The notes beneath the pieces were generated by a model. That model was not told the DNA's origin. It worked only from the letters and a program-made list of their open reading frames with translations, and did no database searches. A program made the translations under genes and the position numbers. Source: Acidovorax sp. NB1 (GTDB lineage Bacteria; Pseudomonadota; Gammaproteobacteria; Burkholderiales; Burkholderiaceae_C). Taken from it: a stretch of 64,000 nt of DNA. Positions within the stretch are counted from its first letter, which is position 1. Each line of letters starts with the position of its first letter. Below are positions 41,970 through 53,500 of this stretch, one piece after another. Location: NCBI RefSeq assembly GCF_005405905.1, contig NZ_BJHU01000043.1, positions 1 through 64,000 on the forward strand. The letters run 5' to 3'.

Positions 41970-42974
41970 ATGACTTCTCTGAAACTCAAGACCCTCCTGG
42001 CCTCCCTGGCCCTGGCCGCGAGCGGCATGGCTGCCGCGCAGAACTCGCTGCTCAACGTGTCGTATGACGTGGCTCGCGAGTTCTACAAGGACTACAACGC
42101 TGCCTTCGCCGCCCACTACAAGAAGACCACCGGCCAGGAGGTCAAGATCGACCAGTCGCACGCCGGCTCCAGCGCCCAGGCGCGTGCCGTGAACGACGGC
42201 CTGGCCGCCGATGTGGTGACCATGAACACGACGACCGACGTGCAGTTTCTGGCCGACAGCGGCGTGGTGGCCAAGGACTGGGCCAAGAAATTCCCGCACG
42301 ACGCATCGCCCACCACCTCGACCATGCTGTTCCTGGTGCGCAACGGCAACCCCAAGAACATCAAGGACTGGGACGATCTGATCAAGCCCGGCGTGCAGGT
42401 CATCGTGGTCAACCCCAAAACTGGCGGCAACGGCCGTTATGCCTACCTGGCCGCCTGGGGCGCCGTGCGCGAAAAGGGCGGCACCGAGGCCCAGGCCGCC
42501 GAATTTGTCAGCAAGCTGTACAAGAATGTGCCCATCCTGGCCAAGGGTGGCCGTGACGCCACCGCCACCTTCCTGCAGCGCAACCAGGGCGATGTGCTGA
42601 TCACGTTCGAATCCGAGGTGGTCTCTATCGACCGCGAGTTCGGCGCGGGCAAGGTCGATGCGATCTACCCTTCGGTGAGTGTGGTGGCTGAAAACCCCGT
42701 GGCCGTGGTGGAGCGCACCGTGGCCAAGAAGGGCACGGCCCAACTGGCCAAGGCCTACCTGGACTACCTGTACTCCGAGGAAGCGCAGGAAATCGCGGCC
42801 AAGCACGCCATCCGTCCCCGCTCGGAGACCGTGCTCAAGAAGTACGCCGACACCTTCAAGCCGCTCAAGCAGTTCACCGTGGCCAAGTACTTTGGCTCGC
42901 TGACCGAAGCGCAGAAGGTGCACTTCAATGACGGCGGCCAGTTCGACAAGCTCTACACGCCCGGCGCCAAGTAA
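41970..42974 (+). CDS. sbp: Sulfate/thiosulfate-binding protein
   Basis: 334 residues from ATG 41970; signal peptide LLASLALAASGMAAAQ. Periplasmic binding protein: SLLNVSYDVAREFYKDYNAAF, VKIDQSHAGSSAQARAVNDGLAADVVTMN, and KTGGNGRYAYLAAWG are diagnostic of Sbp/CysP. The two names cannot be separated by eye. First gene of the sbp-cysT-cysW-cysA operon. Confidence 0.94.
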   Translation: MTSLKLKTLLASLALAASGMAAAQNSLLNVSYDVAREFYKDYNAAFAAHYKKTTGQEVKIDQSHAGSSAQARAVNDGLAADVVTMNTTTDVQFLADSGVVAKDWAKKFPHDASPTTSTMLFLVRNGNPKNIKDWDDLIKPGVQVIVVNPKTGGNGRYAYLAAWGAVREKGGTEAQAAEFVSKLYKNVPILAKGGRDATATFLQRNQGDVLITFESEVVSIDREFGAGKVDAIYPSVSVVAENPVAVVERTVAKKGTAQLAKAYLDYLYSEEAQEIAAKHAIRPRSETVLKKYADTFKPLKQFTVAKYFGSLTEAQKVHFNDGGQFDKLYTPGAK

Positions 42975-43011
42975 GTAGGCCCGGCGCTTCTCCCGTCTCA
43001 CCACTGCATCT

Positions 43012-43881
43012 ATGACCACTGCGACCGCTGTGGCCGCAGCCCCGGCCGGACGGCGCGCGCCCAAGCGCGTGCTGCCCGGCTTCGGGCTGTCACTGGGCTA
43101 CACCCTTTTCTACTTGAGCATCATCGTGCTGATCCCGCTGTCGGCACTGATCTTCAAGACCTTCACCCTCACCTGGGACCAGTTCTGGGCCGCCATCAGC
43201 GCGCCGCGCGTGATGGCGTCGTACCGGCTGACCTTCGGCGCATCGTTCATCGCAGCACTGGTTAATCTGGTGTTTGGCCTGCTGATCGCTTGGGTGCTGG
43301 TGCGCTACAAGTTCCCCGGCAAGAAAATCGTGGACGCGCTGGTGGACCTGCCGTTTGCGCTGCCCACGGCCGTGGCGGGCATCTCGCTCACGGCTTTGCT
43401 CGCGGGCAATGGCTGGGTCGGCAGCATTCTGGAGCCCCTGGGCATCCAGCTCGCGTTCAAACCCGCAGGCATCGTGATTGCGCTGATCTTCATCGGCCTG
43501 CCGTTTGTGGTGCGCACCGTGCAACCGGTGCTGGAAGACGCCGAGAAGGAGCTGGAAGAGGCCGCCACCTGCCTGGGTGCCACACGCCTGCAGACCTTCA
43601 CCAAGGTCATCTTGCCCTCCATCACGCCCGCACTGCTCACCGGCTTTGCCATGGCGTTTGCGCGGGCCGTGGGTGAATACGGCTCGGTCATCTTCATCGC
43701 GGGCAACATGCCCATGGTGTCCGAGATCACGCCCCTCATCATCATCGGCAAGCTGGAGCAGTACGACTACGCAGGCGCTACGGCTGTGGCCGTGGTGATG
43801 CTGGTCATCTCCTTCATCCTGCTGCTCATCATCAACGCGCTGCAAGCCTGGCAGCGCCGCCACGCGGGGGCCCCAGCATGA
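43012..43881 (+). CDS. cysT: Sulfate ABC permease CysT (CysU)
   Basis: 289 residues, six membrane segments; inner-membrane half of the sulfate channel. ABC-coupling loop [26 protein letters not shown] near residue 185. Stop and the cysW start overlap as ATGA. Confidence 0.94.
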   Translation: MTTATAVAAAPAGRRAPKRVLPGFGLSLGYTLFYLSIIVLIPLSALIFKTFTLTWDQFWAAISAPRVMASYRLTFGASFIAALVNLVFGLLIAWVLVRYKFPGKKIVDALVDLPFALPTAVAGISLTALLAGNGWVGSILEPLGIQLAFKPAGIVIALIFIGLPFVVRTVQPVLEDAEKELEEAATCLGATRLQTFTKVILPSITPALLTGFAMAFARAVGEYGSVIFIAGNMPMVSEITPLIIIGKLEQYDYAGATAVAVVMLVISFILLLIINALQAWQRRHAGAPA

Positions 43882-44780
43882 GCGGCGCCAACTCTCGAAC
43901 TGTTCGCCGCGCCCAGGCCGGCACCACCGAGGCGCCATGGGTGCGCTACACGCTGATCACGCTGGCACTGGCTTTCATGCTGCTGTTCCTCGTGCTGCCG
44001 TTGGCCGCCGTGTTCGCCGAGGCGCTGCGCAAGGGCTTTGGCGCCTACCTGGAGGGCCTGCGCGAGCCCGATGCCTGGTCGGCCATCAAGCTCACGCTGA
44101 TCACCGCGCTGATCGCGGTGCCGCTGAACCTGGTGTTTGGCGTAGCGGCGGCCTGGTGCATTGCCAAGTACGAGTTCAAGGGCAAGGCGTTCTTGACCAC
44201 GTTGGTGGACCTGCCGTTTTCCGTGTCGCCCGTGGTGGCGGGCCTGATCTACGTGCTGATGTTTGGTGCCCAGGGCTGGTTTGGCCCGTGGCTCGCGGCG
44301 CATGACATCAAGATCATCTTTGCCGTGCCGGGCATCGTGCTGGCCACCGTGTTCGTCACGTTCCCGTTTATCGCCCGCGAGCTGATCCCGCTGATGCAGG
44401 CCCAAGGCAACGACGAGGAACAGGCTGCCATCGTGCTGGGTGCGAGCGGCTGGCAGACCTTCTGGTACGTGACCTTGCCCAACATCAAGTGGGGCCTGCT
44501 GTACGGCGTGATCTTGTGCAACGCCCGGGCCATGGGCGAATTTGGTGCGGTGTCGGTGGTGTCGGGCCACATCCGGGGCCAGACCAACACCATCCCGCTG
44601 CACGTCGAGATTCTCTACAACGAATACCAGTCGGTGGCCGCGTTTGCCGCAGCCTCGCTGCTGGCCTTGCTGGCGCTGGTCACCCTGGTCATCAAGACGA
44701 TTGCCGAACACCGCAACGAGCAGGCCCTGAAGGCCGCCGCCGAACTGCCGCCAGAGCGCCCCGCGCCCGCTGGTGTGTGA
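43878..44780 (+). CDS. cysW: Sulfate ABC permease CysW
   Basis: 300 residues, six membrane segments, coupling loop [27 protein letters not shown] near residue 180. Partner of CysT in the channel. Overlaps cysT by four bases and precedes cysA by 12 bp. Confidence 0.94.
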   Translation: MSGANSRTVRRAQAGTTEAPWVRYTLITLALAFMLLFLVLPLAAVFAEALRKGFGAYLEGLREPDAWSAIKLTLITALIAVPLNLVFGVAAAWCIAKYEFKGKAFLTTLVDLPFSVSPVVAGLIYVLMFGAQGWFGPWLAAHDIKIIFAVPGIVLATVFVTFPFIARELIPLMQAQGNDEEQAAIVLGASGWQTFWYVTLPNIKWGLLYGVILCNARAMGEFGAVSVVSGHIRGQTNTIPLHVEILYNEYQSVAAFAAASLLALLALVTLVIKTIAEHRNEQALKAAAELPPERPAPAGV

Positions 44781-44792
44781 AGGAAACAGAAC

Positions 44793-45917
44793 ATGAGCAT
44801 TGAAATCCGTAACGTCAGCAAGCAGTTCGGCGACTTTCAGGCGCTGCGCGATGTGAGCCTGGACATTCAGTCCGGCGAACTCATTGCGCTGCTCGGCCCC
44901 TCGGGCTGCGGCAAGACCACACTCTTGCGCATCATCGCCGGGCTGGAGACGGCCGACGTGGGCACCATCCACTTCAGCGGCGAAGACACCACCGACGTGC
45001 ATGTGCGCGAGCGCAACGTGGGCTTTGTGTTCCAGCACTACGCGCTGTTCCGCCACATGACGGTGTTCGAGAACGTGGCCTTTGGCCTGCGCGTCAAGCC
45101 CCGCAGCGAGCGCCCGAGCGAGGCGCAGATCAAGAAGAAGGTCATGGACCTGCTCAAGCTGGTGCAGCTCGACTGGCTGGCCGAGCGCTACCCGTCGCAG
45201 CTGTCGGGTGGCCAGCGCCAGCGCATTGCGCTGGCCCGCGCTCTGGCAGTGGAGCCCAAGGTGCTGCTGCTGGACGAACCCTTCGGCGCGCTCGATGCCA
45301 AAGTACGGAAGGAACTGCGCCGCTGGCTGCGCCGCCTGCACGACGAACTGCATGTCACCTCCATCTTCGTGACCCACGACCAGGAAGAAGCGCTGGAAGT
45401 GGCAGACCGCGTGGTGGTGATCAACCAGGGCAAGATCGAGCAAAGCGGCTCGCCCCAGCAGGTGTGGGACCAGCCCGCCAGCCCGTTTGTGTATGGCTTT
45501 TTGGGCGATGTGAACCTATTCCATGGCCGGGCCCATGAAGGCTTGGTGCATCTGGAGGGCATGCAGATCGACTCGCCCGAGCACCAGGCCGCGCAGAACG
45601 CCAAGGCCTTTGCCTATGTGCGTCCACACGACCTGGATGTGGAGCGCTACTCCCCCGGCGCGGGCCTGGACGCCGAAGGCCGTCCCCGTGGCATCGTGGC
45701 CCAGCTGAGCCGCGCCATTGTGGTGGGGCCGATTGCGCGGCTGGAACTTATTCCGACCGATGACCACAAACCAGCGGACAATGCGTCCCCAGAGTCCCTG
45801 ATCGAAGCGCAGATCCCTGCGCAGCAGTTCAAGGAAATGGGTTTCAAAGAGGGCGAAACGCTGGTGGTCACACCACGCCGCGCCCGAGTGTTCTTGGATC
45901 ACGCCGCTGGCATCTGA
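44793..45917 (+). CDS. cysA: Sulfate ABC transporter ATPase CysA
   Basis: 374 residues. Walker [10 protein letters not shown] near residue 34, signature [15 protein letters not shown], Walker [12 protein letters not shown], then the switch His in [10 protein letters not shown]. The C-terminal ~130 residues form the TOBE-like CysA regulatory domain. Powers sulfate uptake with CysTW. Last gene of the operon. Confidence 0.95.
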   Translation: MSIEIRNVSKQFGDFQALRDVSLDIQSGELIALLGPSGCGKTTLLRIIAGLETADVGTIHFSGEDTTDVHVRERNVGFVFQHYALFRHMTVFENVAFGLRVKPRSERPSEAQIKKKVMDLLKLVQLDWLAERYPSQLSGGQRQRIALARALAVEPKVLLLDEPFGALDAKVRKELRRWLRRLHDELHVTSIFVTHDQEEALEVADRVVVINQGKIEQSGSPQQVWDQPASPFVYGFLGDVNLFHGRAHEGLVHLEGMQIDSPEHQAAQNAKAFAYVRPHDLDVERYSPGAGLDAEGRPRGIVAQLSRAIVVGPIARLELIPTDDHKPADNASPESLIEAQIPAQQFKEMGFKEGETLVVTPRRARVFLDHAAGI

Positions 45918-45973
45918 GCTGCTTCCCTTGGGATGCCGCGCCAGGCACTGCGCGGCTTAGAGGGATAACAAAG

Positions 45974-46510
45974 ATGTTGTTGAACTGGATCGATCAGGCC
46001 CCGCGCCGCGTGCTGGCCCTGATCAGCGTGGCCTGTGTGGCCATGCTGGCCTTTGGCATGTACCTGCAGCATGTGGTGGGCCTGGAGCCTTGCCCCATGT
46101 GCATCGTGCAGCGCTATGCTCTCATTGGTGTAGCTATCTTCACAGGTCTGGCAAGCGCTAGAGGCTCAAAAGGATGGTGGATGGGCTGGGGCGTGATGGC
46201 CCTCATTGCCTCGGGCTTCGGCGCCTTTGTGGCGGCCCGCCAGAGCTGGCTGCAGTGGTATCCGCCCGAAGTCGCCACCTGTGGCCGCGACTTCTACGGC
46301 ATGATCGAAAACTACCCCATCAGCCGCGCCATCCCCATGATCTTCCGGGGCTCCGGCGACTGTGCTGCGATTGACTGGACGTTCCTGGGCGGCTCGATTG
46401 CCAACTGGTCGTTTGTCTGTTTTGTGGGGTTTGCCGTGGTGCTGCTGGCCTTGCTGGTGCGTGGCCTCCGGGGCGGGCGCCAGGGCGGCTCGGGATACTC
46501 GATGGCCTGA
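45974..46510 (+). CDS. dsbB: Disulfide-bond formation protein DsbB
   Basis: 178 residues, four membrane segments. Reoxidises DsbA and passes electrons to quinone. Essential Cys pairs are Cys40/Cys43 (EPCPMCIVQR) and Cys103/Cys130 (ATCGRDF, GSGDCA). Residues ~53-67 (VAIFTGLASARGSKG) are encoded by a copy of the dispersed repeat with rare codons such as ACA, AGA, TCA and GGA, unlike the rest of the gene. Reading frame and length remain normal. A terminator follows. Confidence 0.94.
   Translation: MLLNWIDQAPRRVLALISVACVAMLAFGMYLQHVVGLEPCPMCIVQRYALIGVAIFTGLASARGSKGWWMGWGVMALIASGFGAFVAARQSWLQWYPPEVATCGRDFYGMIENYPISRAIPMIFRGSGDCAAIDWTFLGGSIANWSFVCFVGFAVVLLALLVRGLRGGRQGGSGYSMA
46131..46172. repeat. 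Dispersed repeat copy inside dsbB
   Basis: TAGCTATCTTCACAGG followed by GGCAAGCGCTAGAGGC and TCAAAAG. The TAGCTATC and AAGCGCTAG pieces are the two cores of the intergenic copies (4950, 11277). It is read in frame, encoding most of the first periplasmic-to-cytoplasmic loop. Confidence 0.6.
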
Positions 46511-46534
46511 TATCCGTGATGCAACGGACCCTTT

Positions 46535-46564
46535 AAAAAGGCGCTCTTCAGAGCGCCTTTTTCG
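46535..46564 (+). terminator. Intrinsic terminator after dsbB
   Basis: Stem AAAAAGGCGCTC / GAGCGCCTTTTT with loop TTCA, followed by TCGTTG. Perfect 12-base arms including the A/T ends. Confidence 0.92.
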
Positions 46565-46647
46565 TTGTTGGACAGGTTGTGAGTCCTGTGCCGTCTTGAT
46601 CAAGAGATGCCCACCTCCCCGAGCGTCTGTACGGGCGGATGGGGCGA

Positions 46648-46866
46648 TCAAACAAAAAGAGCGCCACCAGCGTCCAGGGAGGGCGGACGCAGAAGGTCCT
46701 CGTCGATGCCCATGGCCTGGCTGGCGCGTTCCACAGCCTGCCACAGGGGCGCTGGCATTTGCAGAATCTCGTCCGGGGTCGAGGAGCGCGCGATCCATGC
46801 GCTGATTTGCGTGTGCTGCTCGTGGGTGAGCAGGTCCAGGTTCAGCATCTCGTCGATGATCTTCAT
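46648..46866 (-). CDS. Small conserved-looking protein, 72 aa
   Basis: From ATG 46866: MKIIDEMLNLDLLTHEQHTQ..., ending DEDLLRPPSLDAGGALFV. Coding character is good (helical, amphipathic, no low complexity) while the longer frame upstream looks non-coding. No family recognised. It lies between dsbB and the GST gene, reading leftward; the 176 bp to the GST stop show no other gene. Confidence 0.6.
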   Translation of the reverse strand: MKIIDEMLNLDLLTHEQHTQISAWIARSSTPDEILQMPAPLWQAVERASQAMGIDEDLLRPPSLDAGGALFV

Positions 46867-47042
46867 CTTTGGCAAATCCAGGGTTGTGGGGTGTGGCTGT
46901 GCATCCGCAAAGCCCGGGAGGGGCAGATGGCGGATTGCCGAAATAGGGCGCGCTCCAGCCACTTTAGACGGTATGGAGCGCGGAGCGTCTGAAGAACATG
47001 GTGCCCTGGGCCCCAATCTCAAGCAGAACCTTGGCGAGGGAT

Positions 47043-47714
47043 TCAGTCGGTGCTCTCGATCCCGTGCGGGAACAGCACTCCTTCTGTCCCATCCATCCAC
47101 GCCGGCAGCTTGTGCATCACGCTGGCCAAAAGATCGCCAGCCTGCCACTGAGCCAACCAGGCTTGCAGGCGGGGCCAGGGCTGTGCGGCCCACCAGTCGG
47201 CGTCAATGCCTGCAAACTGCCGCACAAATGGCGCAATCGCCATGTCGGCCAGGGCCGCGTGGGTGCCGAACAGGCAGAGCTGATCCGGCGAGAGGCGCGC
47301 GTCCAGCGTATCCAGCCAGGCTAGAGCCCGGGCGCGCTCTGCGCCTTGGTCGGCATCGGGGTAGCGGCTGGGGTACTTGCACCGGTCCAGCGCTTGCTTG
47401 AACGGGCCATCGCATTCGGCGATCAGCGCCAGCATGTCCTGCAGGCTCCCGTGGCTGGGGGTGAGCCAGCCCTCGGGGTCGTGCTGCGCCAGCGCCCACA
47501 GCATGATGTCCAGGCTTTGCTCCAGCACCTGGCCGCTGGGCAACACCAGCACGGGCACGGTGCCCTTGGGCGATGCCAGCAGCAGGCCCTGGGGCTTGTT
47601 CTTGAGCACCACTTCGCGCAGCTCGCAGCCCTGGCCGCTCACGGCCAGGGCCAGGCGGGCGCGCATGGCATAGGGGCAGCGGCGGAATGAGTACAGGACG
47701 GGCAGGGCGGTCAC
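47043..47714 (-). CDS. Glutathione S-transferase
   Basis: 223 residues. N-terminal thioredoxin-like half (residues 1-75: [45 protein letters not shown] with the cis-Pro and SE-type glutathione site) and helical C-terminal half. Starts with four bases overlapping the trhO stop, so translationally coupled. Substrate unknown. Confidence 0.9.
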   Translation of the reverse strand: MTALPVLYSFRRCPYAMRARLALAVSGQGCELREVVLKNKPQGLLLASPKGTVPVLVLPSGQVLEQSLDIMLWALAQHDPEGWLTPSHGSLQDMLALIAECDGPFKQALDRCKYPSRYPDADQGAERARALAWLDTLDARLSPDQLCLFGTHAALADMAIAPFVRQFAGIDADWWAAQPWPRLQAWLAQWQAGDLLASVMHKLPAWMDGTEGVLFPHGIESTD

Positions 47715-48712
47715 GTTGTGCCATCCGTGCCATCGTCACCGGCGTCCTTGGCCGCAGTGTGCGGAGGGCGGCCGGGTTGCTGCGCGCCGATGTGCTCTTG
47801 CCCGCGCTGCCGGGCCAGCTGCATCTGCCGCTCGCGCTCGGCCAGTGCGCGCTCCTGCTCGGGTGTGCGGGTGCCGTGGCAGTAGGGGCAACTCACGCCG
47901 GGCACATAGTGCGGCGACTGCAGCTCTGCTTCGCCCAGGGGCATGCGGCAAGAGCGGCACAGCTGGTGGTGGCCCGGTGCGAGGCCATGGCCTACCGACA
48001 CGCGTTCGTCGAACACAAAACAGTCGCCATGCCACCGGCTGGCTTCTTCGGGCACGGTCTCCAGGTATTTGAGGATGCCGCCTTCCAGGTGGTACACCTC
48101 GTCAAAGCCTTGTGACTTGAGGAAGGCGGTGGATTTTTCGCAGCGGATGCCGCCGGTGCAGAACATGGCCACACGGGGCTTGCCCGCCAGCACGCCACCG
48201 GCCTGTTTTTCACGTTCGACCCACGCGGGAAACTCCGCAAAGGTTTTTGTGTGTGGATTGACCGCACGTTCAAACGTGCCAATGCCCACCTCGTAGTCGT
48301 TGCGTGTGTCCACCACGACCACGCCCGGGTCGTCGATGAGCGCGTTCCAGTCTTCGGGCTTCACGTAGGTGCCTGCGTTGCGCGCAGGGTTCAGGCCCGG
48401 CACGCCCAGGGTAACGATCTCGCGTTTGAGGCGCACGCGCATGCGGTAGAAGGGCATGCGCTCGGCCTGCGCCTCCTTGTGCTGCAGGGCGGCAAATCGC
48501 GCATCGCTGCGCAGCCAGGCCAGGACGGCGTGCACGCCCTGCGGTTCGCCCGCGATGGTGCCGTTGATGCCCTCAGGCGCGAGCAGCAGCATGCCGCGCA
48601 CGCCGTGGGTGTCGCACAGGGACTGCAAGGGCTCACGCAGAGAGGCAAAGTCCGGCAGATCCACAAACTGGTAGAGCGCGGCGGTGAGAAAGTGGGGTGT
48701 GACCGAGTCCAC
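47711..48712 (-). CDS. trhO: tRNA uridine(34) hydroxylase TrhO
   Basis: 333 residues from GTG 48712. Rhodanese-like domain with active-site Cys in [10 protein letters not shown] (residues ~180), preceded by the YceA N-terminal domain ([19 protein letters not shown]) and followed by a Cys-rich zinc-type region ([17 protein letters not shown]). Makes 5-hydroxyuridine at the tRNA wobble position, oxygen-dependently. Coupled to the GST gene downstream. Confidence 0.93.
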   Translation of the reverse strand: MDSVTPHFLTAALYQFVDLPDFASLREPLQSLCDTHGVRGMLLLAPEGINGTIAGEPQGVHAVLAWLRSDARFAALQHKEAQAERMPFYRMRVRLKREIVTLGVPGLNPARNAGTYVKPEDWNALIDDPGVVVVDTRNDYEVGIGTFERAVNPHTKTFAEFPAWVEREKQAGGVLAGKPRVAMFCTGGIRCEKSTAFLKSQGFDEVYHLEGGILKYLETVPEEASRWHGDCFVFDERVSVGHGLAPGHHQLCRSCRMPLGEAELQSPHYVPGVSCPYCHGTRTPEQERALAERERQMQLARQRGQEHIGAQQPGRPPHTAAKDAGDDGTDGTT

Positions 48713-48802
48713 GAAATGGGCGTTTTTGAAACAAGGGGGTGATGATAGCTGTCACCTTTCGTTACGATGCAGGGTCGCCAACGCTGTTTCCAAGGTGGTT
48801 GT

Positions 48803-50431
48803 ATGAGCAAGGAATCCACGATCCATCTGTTCCGCAGGCTCGAACAGCTCAACGGCATTGGTGCTGCGCTCTCGCGCGAGCGGGACATCGACCGGCTGCT
48901 GGAGAACATCCTGGAGGCCGCCAAGACCATCACGGGAGCCGATGGCGGCACGCTCTACAGCGTCACCGAAGACCAGTCGGCACTCAAGTTTGAGATCCTG
49001 CGCACCGACTCCTTGGGCATCCGCCTGGGGGGCACCACGGGCAAACCCATCGATTTGCCGCTGCTGCCCCTGCGCACGGCCGCTGGCGCGCCCAACGACT
49101 CGCTGGTGGCAGCCCACTCGGCCATCCACGACCGCACGGTGAACATTGCTGACGCCTACAGCGCGGCGGGGTTTGATTTTTCGGGCACACGCGCGTTTGA
49201 CCAGCGCACGGGCTACCGGTCGCAGTCGTTCCTCACGGTGCCGATGAAGAACCACGACCGCGAACTCATCGGCGTGCTGCAGCTCATCAATGCGCGTGAC
49301 CCCGATACCGGCGAGGTGATCACCTTCTCGCAGGCCGACCAGAGCCTGGCCGAGTCGCTGGCCTCGCAGGCGGCCATTGCGCTCACCAACCGGCTGCTCA
49401 TCACGCAGCTCGAACGCTTGTTCGAGTCGTTCGTGAACCTGATCAACCTGGCGATCGACGAAAAGTCGCCCTACACCGGCGGCCACTGCCAGCGCGTTCC
49501 CGCCCTCACCATGATGCTCGCCGAAGCCGTGGATGCCACGCGCGAAGGGCCGTTGGCGGGTTTTGCGATGACCGACCGCGACCGCTACGAGCTGAAGATG
49601 GCGGGCCTGCTGCATGACTGCGGCAAGATCACCACGCCCGTGCATGTGGTGGACAAGGCGACCAAGCTGCAGACCATCTACGACCGGATCGGCCTGGTGG
49701 ACACGCGGTTTGAAGTGCTCAAGCGCGACGCCGAACTGGCCGCGCTGCGCCGCCAGCTGGCGCTGCGCCCCGTGGTGGACGCGCGGGCCGAGGGTCAGGA
49801 GCTGCAGGCCCTGCAGCACGAGATCCACACGCTGGAGGAAGACCGCGAGTTTCTGCGCCGCTGCAACACCGGCACCGAGGCCATGCGGCCCGAAGACCAG
49901 CAGCGCGTGCGCGACATCGCCGTGATGCGGCACTGGCGCAACCCGCAGGGTGTGCAGACGAGCTTTCTGAGTGCCGAAGAGGTGGAGAACCTCACCATCC
50001 GCGCGGGCACGCTGAACCAGTCCGAGCGCGACACCATCAACTACCACATCGTCGCCACCATCAAGATGCTGGAGACGCTGCCCTGGCCGCGCCACCTCAA
50101 GAACGTGCCCGAATACGCGGGCGGCCACCACGAGCGCATGGACGGCAAGGGCTACCCGCGCGGTCTCACGCGCGAGCAGATGTCGCTGCAGGCCCGGATG
50201 ATGGGCATCGCCGACATCTTCGAGGCCCTCACGGCCGCCGACCGGCCCTACAAGAGCGGCATGACCTTGTCGCAGGCGCTGGCCATCATGTGCCGCATGC
50301 GGGACAACGGCCACATCGACCCCGACCTGTTCGAGGTGTTTGTGCGCGAAGGGGTGTACCTGCGCTATGGGCAGGCGTTTCTGGACGCGGGGCAGGTGGA
50401 TGCGGTGGATGTGGGGGCGCTGGGGTTTTAG
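48803..50431 (+). CDS. GAF-HD-GYP c-di-GMP phosphodiesterase
   Basis: 542 residues from ATG 48803. GAF domain (residues ~20-205) and HD-GYP domain (residues ~215-530): HCQRVPALTMMLAEAV, LLHDCGKITTP, and HHERMDGKGYPRGL with the complete GYP. An inserted helical stretch (residues ~300-395) separates HD and GYP halves. Predicted c-di-GMP hydrolase. Next gene, 121 bp downstream, is a diguanylate cyclase-type protein, so they may form an opposing pair. Confidence 0.92.
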   Translation: MSKESTIHLFRRLEQLNGIGAALSRERDIDRLLENILEAAKTITGADGGTLYSVTEDQSALKFEILRTDSLGIRLGGTTGKPIDLPLLPLRTAAGAPNDSLVAAHSAIHDRTVNIADAYSAAGFDFSGTRAFDQRTGYRSQSFLTVPMKNHDRELIGVLQLINARDPDTGEVITFSQADQSLAESLASQAAIALTNRLLITQLERLFESFVNLINLAIDEKSPYTGGHCQRVPALTMMLAEAVDATREGPLAGFAMTDRDRYELKMAGLLHDCGKITTPVHVVDKATKLQTIYDRIGLVDTRFEVLKRDAELAALRRQLALRPVVDARAEGQELQALQHEIHTLEEDREFLRRCNTGTEAMRPEDQQRVRDIAVMRHWRNPQGVQTSFLSAEEVENLTIRAGTLNQSERDTINYHIVATIKMLETLPWPRHLKNVPEYAGGHHERMDGKGYPRGLTREQMSLQARMMGIADIFEALTAADRPYKSGMTLSQALAIMCRMRDNGHIDPDLFEVFVREGVYLRYGQAFLDAGQVDAVDVGALGF

Positions 50432-50552
50432 GCGCCCCATGGTTTGCCTGGTGTGGCGCGCCAGGACGGCACATGCTCGCGCCAGAATTCAGTAACATGT
50501 TGAAACGCTTGCGCCGTTCCATTCGTCTCCTGACCTTTTCAAGAGGCCTTGT

Positions 50553-53500
50553 TTGCTGACTTCCCGGCTTCGTGCATCGGTGATTCACCGGCTGTCCCTG
50601 TCGATATGGGGATTGTTTCTGGGCTTGGTGGTCCTTCTGTCCCTGCTCGGGTACGCCGCACTGAGTGCGGTTGCCGATCACGCGGTGCCATTGTTGATGC
50701 GCCAGGCGGTGGAGCTGCGTGCGCAGGCGGTCGAGGGCCTTTTTGTGCAGGCGGGGCAGAGTGCCCAGCAGGTGCAGCAGGACTTGCTCACACGGCTGCG
50801 CGCTGCCGATACCGAGGCTGCCCTGAGCCGGTTCGATGAGTTGTTTGCGCGCGGGCCGGACGGGCTGTGGCGGCTTCGGCCCGGCAAGGTGGACACGGCC
50901 AATGCGCCCACGCTGTACCTGCACCACGGCCCGGCGGGGCCCGATGAGTCCACGCGCGTGCGCGCAGCCGTCAGCTATGACCTGTTCAGGGAGCGGGGGC
51001 CTGCGCTGGTGCCGCCTTTTTTCTCTGCCTACATGGATTTTGTGGAAGACGGCCTGATGGTCTATGCGCGCGGTGTGGACTGGGGCAGCGGCGCCACGGC
51101 CGATGCCAGCAACGCCGACTACCCCACCATGCGGGGGGCCGACCCCCAGCGCAATTCGGAGCGGCGCATCTTCTGGACCCCGGTGTACTTTGACGAGCAG
51201 GCCAAGGCCTGGATGGTGTCGGTGATCCAGCCCCTGGACTGGCAGGGCCGCTGGGTGGGCACTGTGGGCCACGACCTGTCGATTGAAACCCTGATTGACG
51301 CCGTGGCCGCCAGCCGGGACCAGCTGGGCATGCAGCTGATCCTGAGTGCGGAGGGCGATCTGATCTCCCACCCCGACCTGCGGGACCGGATCGCCGCAGC
51401 GAATGGTCAGCTTCAGATTGCAGGCCTCAAGGACCCCCTGCTGGAGCAGGTGCACCGCATGGTGTCGAACGCGCATACCGACCGGGGTGCGGGCCTGAGT
51501 GCCGACGGGACGCAGTGGATTGCCTGGTCGCGCATCCGGGGGCCGAACTGGTACCAGATCTACCTCATGCCCCAGTCGCGGGTGGACGGACTGGTCATGT
51601 GGGGCATGCTGGGCCTGGGCGGCATTGGCCTGTTGGGGCTGGTGCCGGTGCTGTGGTCCATGCGCCGCAGGGTGAACACGCTGGTGGTCCGCCCTCTGCA
51701 GCACCTGACGGAGGCCGTCGATACCCTGGGCCAGGGACAGACGCCGACCCCTGTCGCCCTGGACACTGAAGACGAACTGGGCCGCCTGGCCCGGGCGTTT
51801 GACTGCATGGTGTCCGAACTGGTCCAGAAGCGCGCCATGGCCACGGCGCAGGCGCAGGCATTGCAGGCCGAGGTGGACGGGCGGCGCCAGTACATGGTGA
51901 GCCTGGAGGAGGAGCGGGCCCGCCTTTTTGCGCTCCTGGGGGCCATGAAGCTGGGCATCCTCTTTGTCACGACCGAGAACCAGGTGACCTACTGCAACCC
52001 TGCGTTCTTGAGCATCTGGCGTATCGAAGGCGATGAAGCGTCGTTTGTGGGCCGCCCTGCCAGCGACATCTTCCAGGCCGTGCAGCATGGGCCAACGTCC
52101 TTGGCGGCCCTGGCACACCACGCGCACCATGCGCGGGAGTCGCTGGTGGCGCCGGGGCTTTCCAGTCGCTACGAGATGGACGTGGGCGACGGGCGGACCT
52201 TGCTGCTGCGATCGCACCCCGTGCACGACAGCGACAAACGCTACATCGGCAGGCTCTGGATTCACGAGGACGTGACACGCGAGCGCGAGACGGCCGCACA
52301 GCTGATCTATCTGGCCGAGCGCGATGCCCTCACGGGCCTGTACAACCGGCGCAGGTTTGAAGACGAATTGCTGCGGTTCTTCCGGGGGTACGAGCGGCAT
52401 GACCGGCGCGATCCGCGCGATCCGAGTGACCTGCGCGAGCGGCAGGGTGCCTTGCTGTTCTTTGATCTGGACGAATTCAAGGCCATCAACGACACCTTTG
52501 GCCACCGCATCGGGGACTCGGTGCTGGTGCGGGTGGGCGGCGATGTGCAGGCGCTGGTGCGCCAGACGGAAACCCTGTGCCGCCTGGGCGGCGACGAGTT
52601 TGCGGTGCTGATGCCCCATGCCTCGGTGGAAGAGGCCCAGCATCTGGCCGAGCGCATTGTTCGCGCCATTTCAGAGGGGCCTTTTGTCATCGAGGGGCAG
52701 AGCCTGCGGCTGACCACCAGCCTGGGCATTGCCCTGGCGCCGCAGCATGCGGACAACGCGGAAGACCTGGTGGCCCACGCGGATGCCGCGATGTACCAGG
52801 CCAAGCACCTGGGCAAAAACTGCTGGTCGGTCTACCAGCCAGGTCACCATGCATCACAAGAAACGATCACGCGCCTGGCCTGGAATGAGCGCATATCCCG
52901 GGCCCTCGAAAGAGACCTCCTGCGCCTGCACTACCAGGGGGTGTACGACGCCGCTACCGGGGAGCTGTCCCACCTGGAGGTGCTGGTCCGCATGCGGGAC
53001 GAGGCCGATGGCACGCGGCTTATTGCTCCCCGCCAGTTCATTGGCTATGCCGAGAAGAGCGGCAAGATCCTGGAGATCGACCGCTGGGTTGCGCGCGAGA
53101 GCATTGCCCTGCTGGGTGCGCAGCCGCAGCTGCCTGCGTTGGCGATCAATATCTCGGCGCGCTCGTTCGACGACCCCAGCCTTCCTGCCTACATCGCGGG
53201 CCAGCTGCAGGCAGCGGGTGTGGCGCCCCAGCGGTTGTTGGTGGAGCTGACGGAAACTTCGGCGGTGTCGGACCTGCGCGATGCCGAGCGGTTCATCGAC
53301 GCCTTGCGCCACACGGGGTGCCAGGTGTGCCTGGACGATTTCGGGACGGGTTTTGCGTCGTTTGCCTACCTCAAGCACCTCAAGGTGGATGTGCTGAAGA
53401 TTGACGGGCTGTTCATCCGCAACCTCACCCACGAGCACGACAACCAGGTGTTTGTCCGCGCCATCATCGACGTGGCCCGTGGGCTGGGCAGGCGCACGGT

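Noticed and set aside
50286..52643. Minus-strand frame of 785 codons opposite the GGDEF-EAL gene
   Set aside because: No domain seen and complete GGDEF on the other strand.
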